From NCBI GenBank assembly GCA_040386355.1, contig JAZKFP010000018.1:1-42886 (forward strand): a stretch of DNA of 42,886 nucleotides, given 5' to 3'. Within the stretch, counting starts at the first letter, position 1. Each line of letters starts with the position of its first letter. Source of the stretch: JAZKFP01 sp040386355 (lineage in GTDB: Bacteria > Pseudomonadota > Gammaproteobacteria > Pseudomonadales > UBA6940). The position numbers were made by a program, and so were the translations under genes. The notes under the pieces were generated by a model, which was given only the letters and a program-made list of their open reading frames with translations, did no database searches and was not told the origin of the DNA. Below, in pieces: positions 41,782 through 42,886 of the stretch.

Positions 41782-42886
41782 ATGGATCAAGTGGAAATTG
41801 AAGTCGTGGGACGAAGCCACGAAGGGCGCGGTATTGGTCGTTTAAATGGCCAAGTTGTTTTTTTAGAAAATGCTTTACCGGGCGAACATGTACGTGCTCA
41901 GCTCACTCAGAAAAAACGCAAAATGCGAATGGGTATAGCGCAAGAAATTTTGGCAAACCCAAATCCAGATCGAGTTATTCCGCCTTGTGAATTTGCATTA
42001 ACCTGCGGTGGCTGCAGTTTGCAGCATATTTCCGTGGAAGCGCAGCAGCGCTACAAACGTCAGACCGTGCAAGAACAACTGCAGCATTTTGCAAAAATTA
42101 AAATTGACGATCTTGATTGGGCTCCTACTTTGAGTGGACCCAATGTGCATTACCGTCGTAAAGCGCGGCTTGGTGTAAAATTTGTTACAAAGAAAAATAA
42201 AGTTTTAGTGGGATTTCGCGAAAAATCGACACATTTTTTAACCAACATGTCGAGCTGCAAAGTATTGGATGAGCGCGTAGCGAATTTAATCGAACCACTG
42301 CAAATATTAATTGAGCAGCTCAGTGTTAAAAGCGAAATTCCACAAATTGAAGTTGCTGCTGGTGATGATCGAGTTGCATTGGGATTTCGTCATCTACAGC
42401 CTTATAGCGATGCGGATAAAGTTTTATTAATTGAATTTGCTCAACAGCATTTAATTGATTTGTACATGCAGCCTGGAAATACTGAATCTGCGCATCGAAT
42501 ATGGCCGCTTGAAGGAACTGAGTTGCTTCACTATCAACTGTCGTTACCGCTATCAAACAATTCTGTATCGTCAAATACATTAACGATGCAATTTGAGTTG
42601 TTTGATTTTGTGCAAGTCAACGCGGACGTTAATCGTCAAATGGTGCGTCAAGCATTGGAATGGTTGAATATAAAATCCTCTGATCGCGTTTTAGATTTAT
42701 TTTGTGGACTTGGAAATTTTACCTTACCACTTGCTCAATACGCTCGAGAAGCGGTAGGCATCGAAGCCAGCGATGCTATGGTGGATCGTGGCTATAAAAA
42801 TGCGCAATTCAATCAAATAAACAACATTCACTTTCATGCGGCTGATTTATTATCAGTGGCTGTAAAAAATCATTTAGATGCGTTAC
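41782..42886 (+). CDS. rlmD: 23S rRNA (uracil-1939-C5)-methyltransferase, 3' truncated by window end
   Basis: RlmD (RumA) uses S-adenosylmethionine to methylate U1939 of 23S rRNA and carries an iron-sulfur cluster. The 368 residues present begin with a TRAM domain (about 1-58). Next come the 4Fe-4S ligands PPCEFALTCGGCSLQ (Cys69, Cys75, Cys78) with the fourth in MSSCKVLDE, and a Rossmann-type methyltransferase domain with FVQVNADVNRQMV and DLFCGLGNFTLPLA. The catalytic Cys and Glu of the C-terminal end lie beyond the window. ATG 41782 has AGG 8 bases upstream. The gene is absent from ORF lists that need a stop, because the frame is open to the last base. Confidence 0.93.
   Translation, partial: MDQVEIEVVGRSHEGRGIGRLNGQVVFLENALPGEHVRAQLTQKKRKMRMGIAQEILANPNPDRVIPPCEFALTCGGCSLQHISVEAQQRYKRQTVQEQLQHFAKIKIDDLDWAPTLSGPNVHYRRKARLGVKFVTKKNKVLVGFREKSTHFLTNMSSCKVLDERVANLIEPLQILIEQLSVKSEIPQIEVAAGDDRVALGFRHLQPYSDADKVLLIEFAQQHLIDLYMQPGNTESAHRIWPLEGTELLHYQLSLPLSNNSVSSNTLTMQFELFDFVQVNADVNRQMVRQALEWLNIKSSDRVLDLFCGLGNFTLPLAQYAREAVGIEASDAMVDRGYKNAQFNQINNIHFHAADLLSVAVKNHLDAL

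Noticed and set aside
1..42886. tRNA, rRNA or known riboswitch genes
   Set aside because: No cloverleaf with conserved T-arm bases or recognisable riboswitch core was seen in the intergenic regions.

Overview
The window is about 43 kb of AT-rich bacterial DNA. It looks like the chromosome of a gammaproteobacterium: the PEP synthase, Pgi, RraA and RlmD proteins all read as gammaproteobacterial. The low GC, long AT-rich intergenic tracts and many small dispersed repeats would fit a lineage near Legionellales/Coxiella relatives, but that placement is a guess. A run of exactly 100 N inside a GGAGTA microsatellite shows that the sequence is a draft assembly with a scaffold gap.

The two flanks are housekeeping DNA. 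On the left (1-10.5 kb, all plus strand) are the 3' end of ppsA, a RecD2-type helicase, a membrane protein of unknown function, a nucleotide-sugar dehydrogenase plus UDP-glucuronate 4-epimerase pair for surface polysaccharide precursors, an HD-domain hydrolase, coaE, pgi and a small L,D-transpeptidase-fold protein. On the right (38-42.9 kb) are rraA, a Ser/Thr/Asn-rich single-pass membrane protein on the minus strand, a PolB-like DEDD 3'-5' exonuclease and the 5' part of rlmD.

Between them lies a 27-kb block made almost entirely of exported proteins. Its left arm (10.6-20.2 kb, minus strand) is a five-gene operon for Tat-type DUF1552 and DUF1501-like proteins and three CxxCH-containing proteins (a DUF1587/1595/1592/1588/1585 lipoprotein with a Pro-Thr stalk, a LamG lipoprotein and a short DUF1588-like protein). 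Diverging from it is a plus-strand series (20.5-34.0 kb): a beta-propeller/CxxCH lipoprotein resembling the hydrazine-synthase-alpha middle-domain family, an SH3b plus beta-barrel protein, a second small barrel, a TlpA-like thioredoxin, DUF4266, DUF3570, ApbE, an unknown secreted protein, a helical-repeat protein and two TPR lipoproteins. Converging on it (34.0-37.7 kb, minus strand) is an envelope motor set: a lipoprotein, ExbB/TolQ, two ExbD paralogues and a TonB-like protein with an AgmX/PglI-type C-terminal domain. My inference is that these form one envelope system combining outer-membrane barrels, heme and flavin redox proteins and a proton-motive-force-driven motor. Its substrate cannot be read from the sequence.

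The block and its edges are sprinkled with at least three families of small non-coding repeats. Family 1 (4 full or near-full copies and 1 terminal fragment, about 170-230 bp, with terminal inverted repeats) is the most striking. At gene-facing ends its tip abuts a start codon, with an AGG/GGG 4-6 nt before it, so the repeat may supply the ribosome-binding site. In one case the codon at that position is ATT. Family 2 (2 copies, in opposite orientation) lies upstream of pgi and between DUF4266 and DUF3570, where it seems to have disturbed the DUF3570 start. Family 3 is a paired palindrome after pgi.
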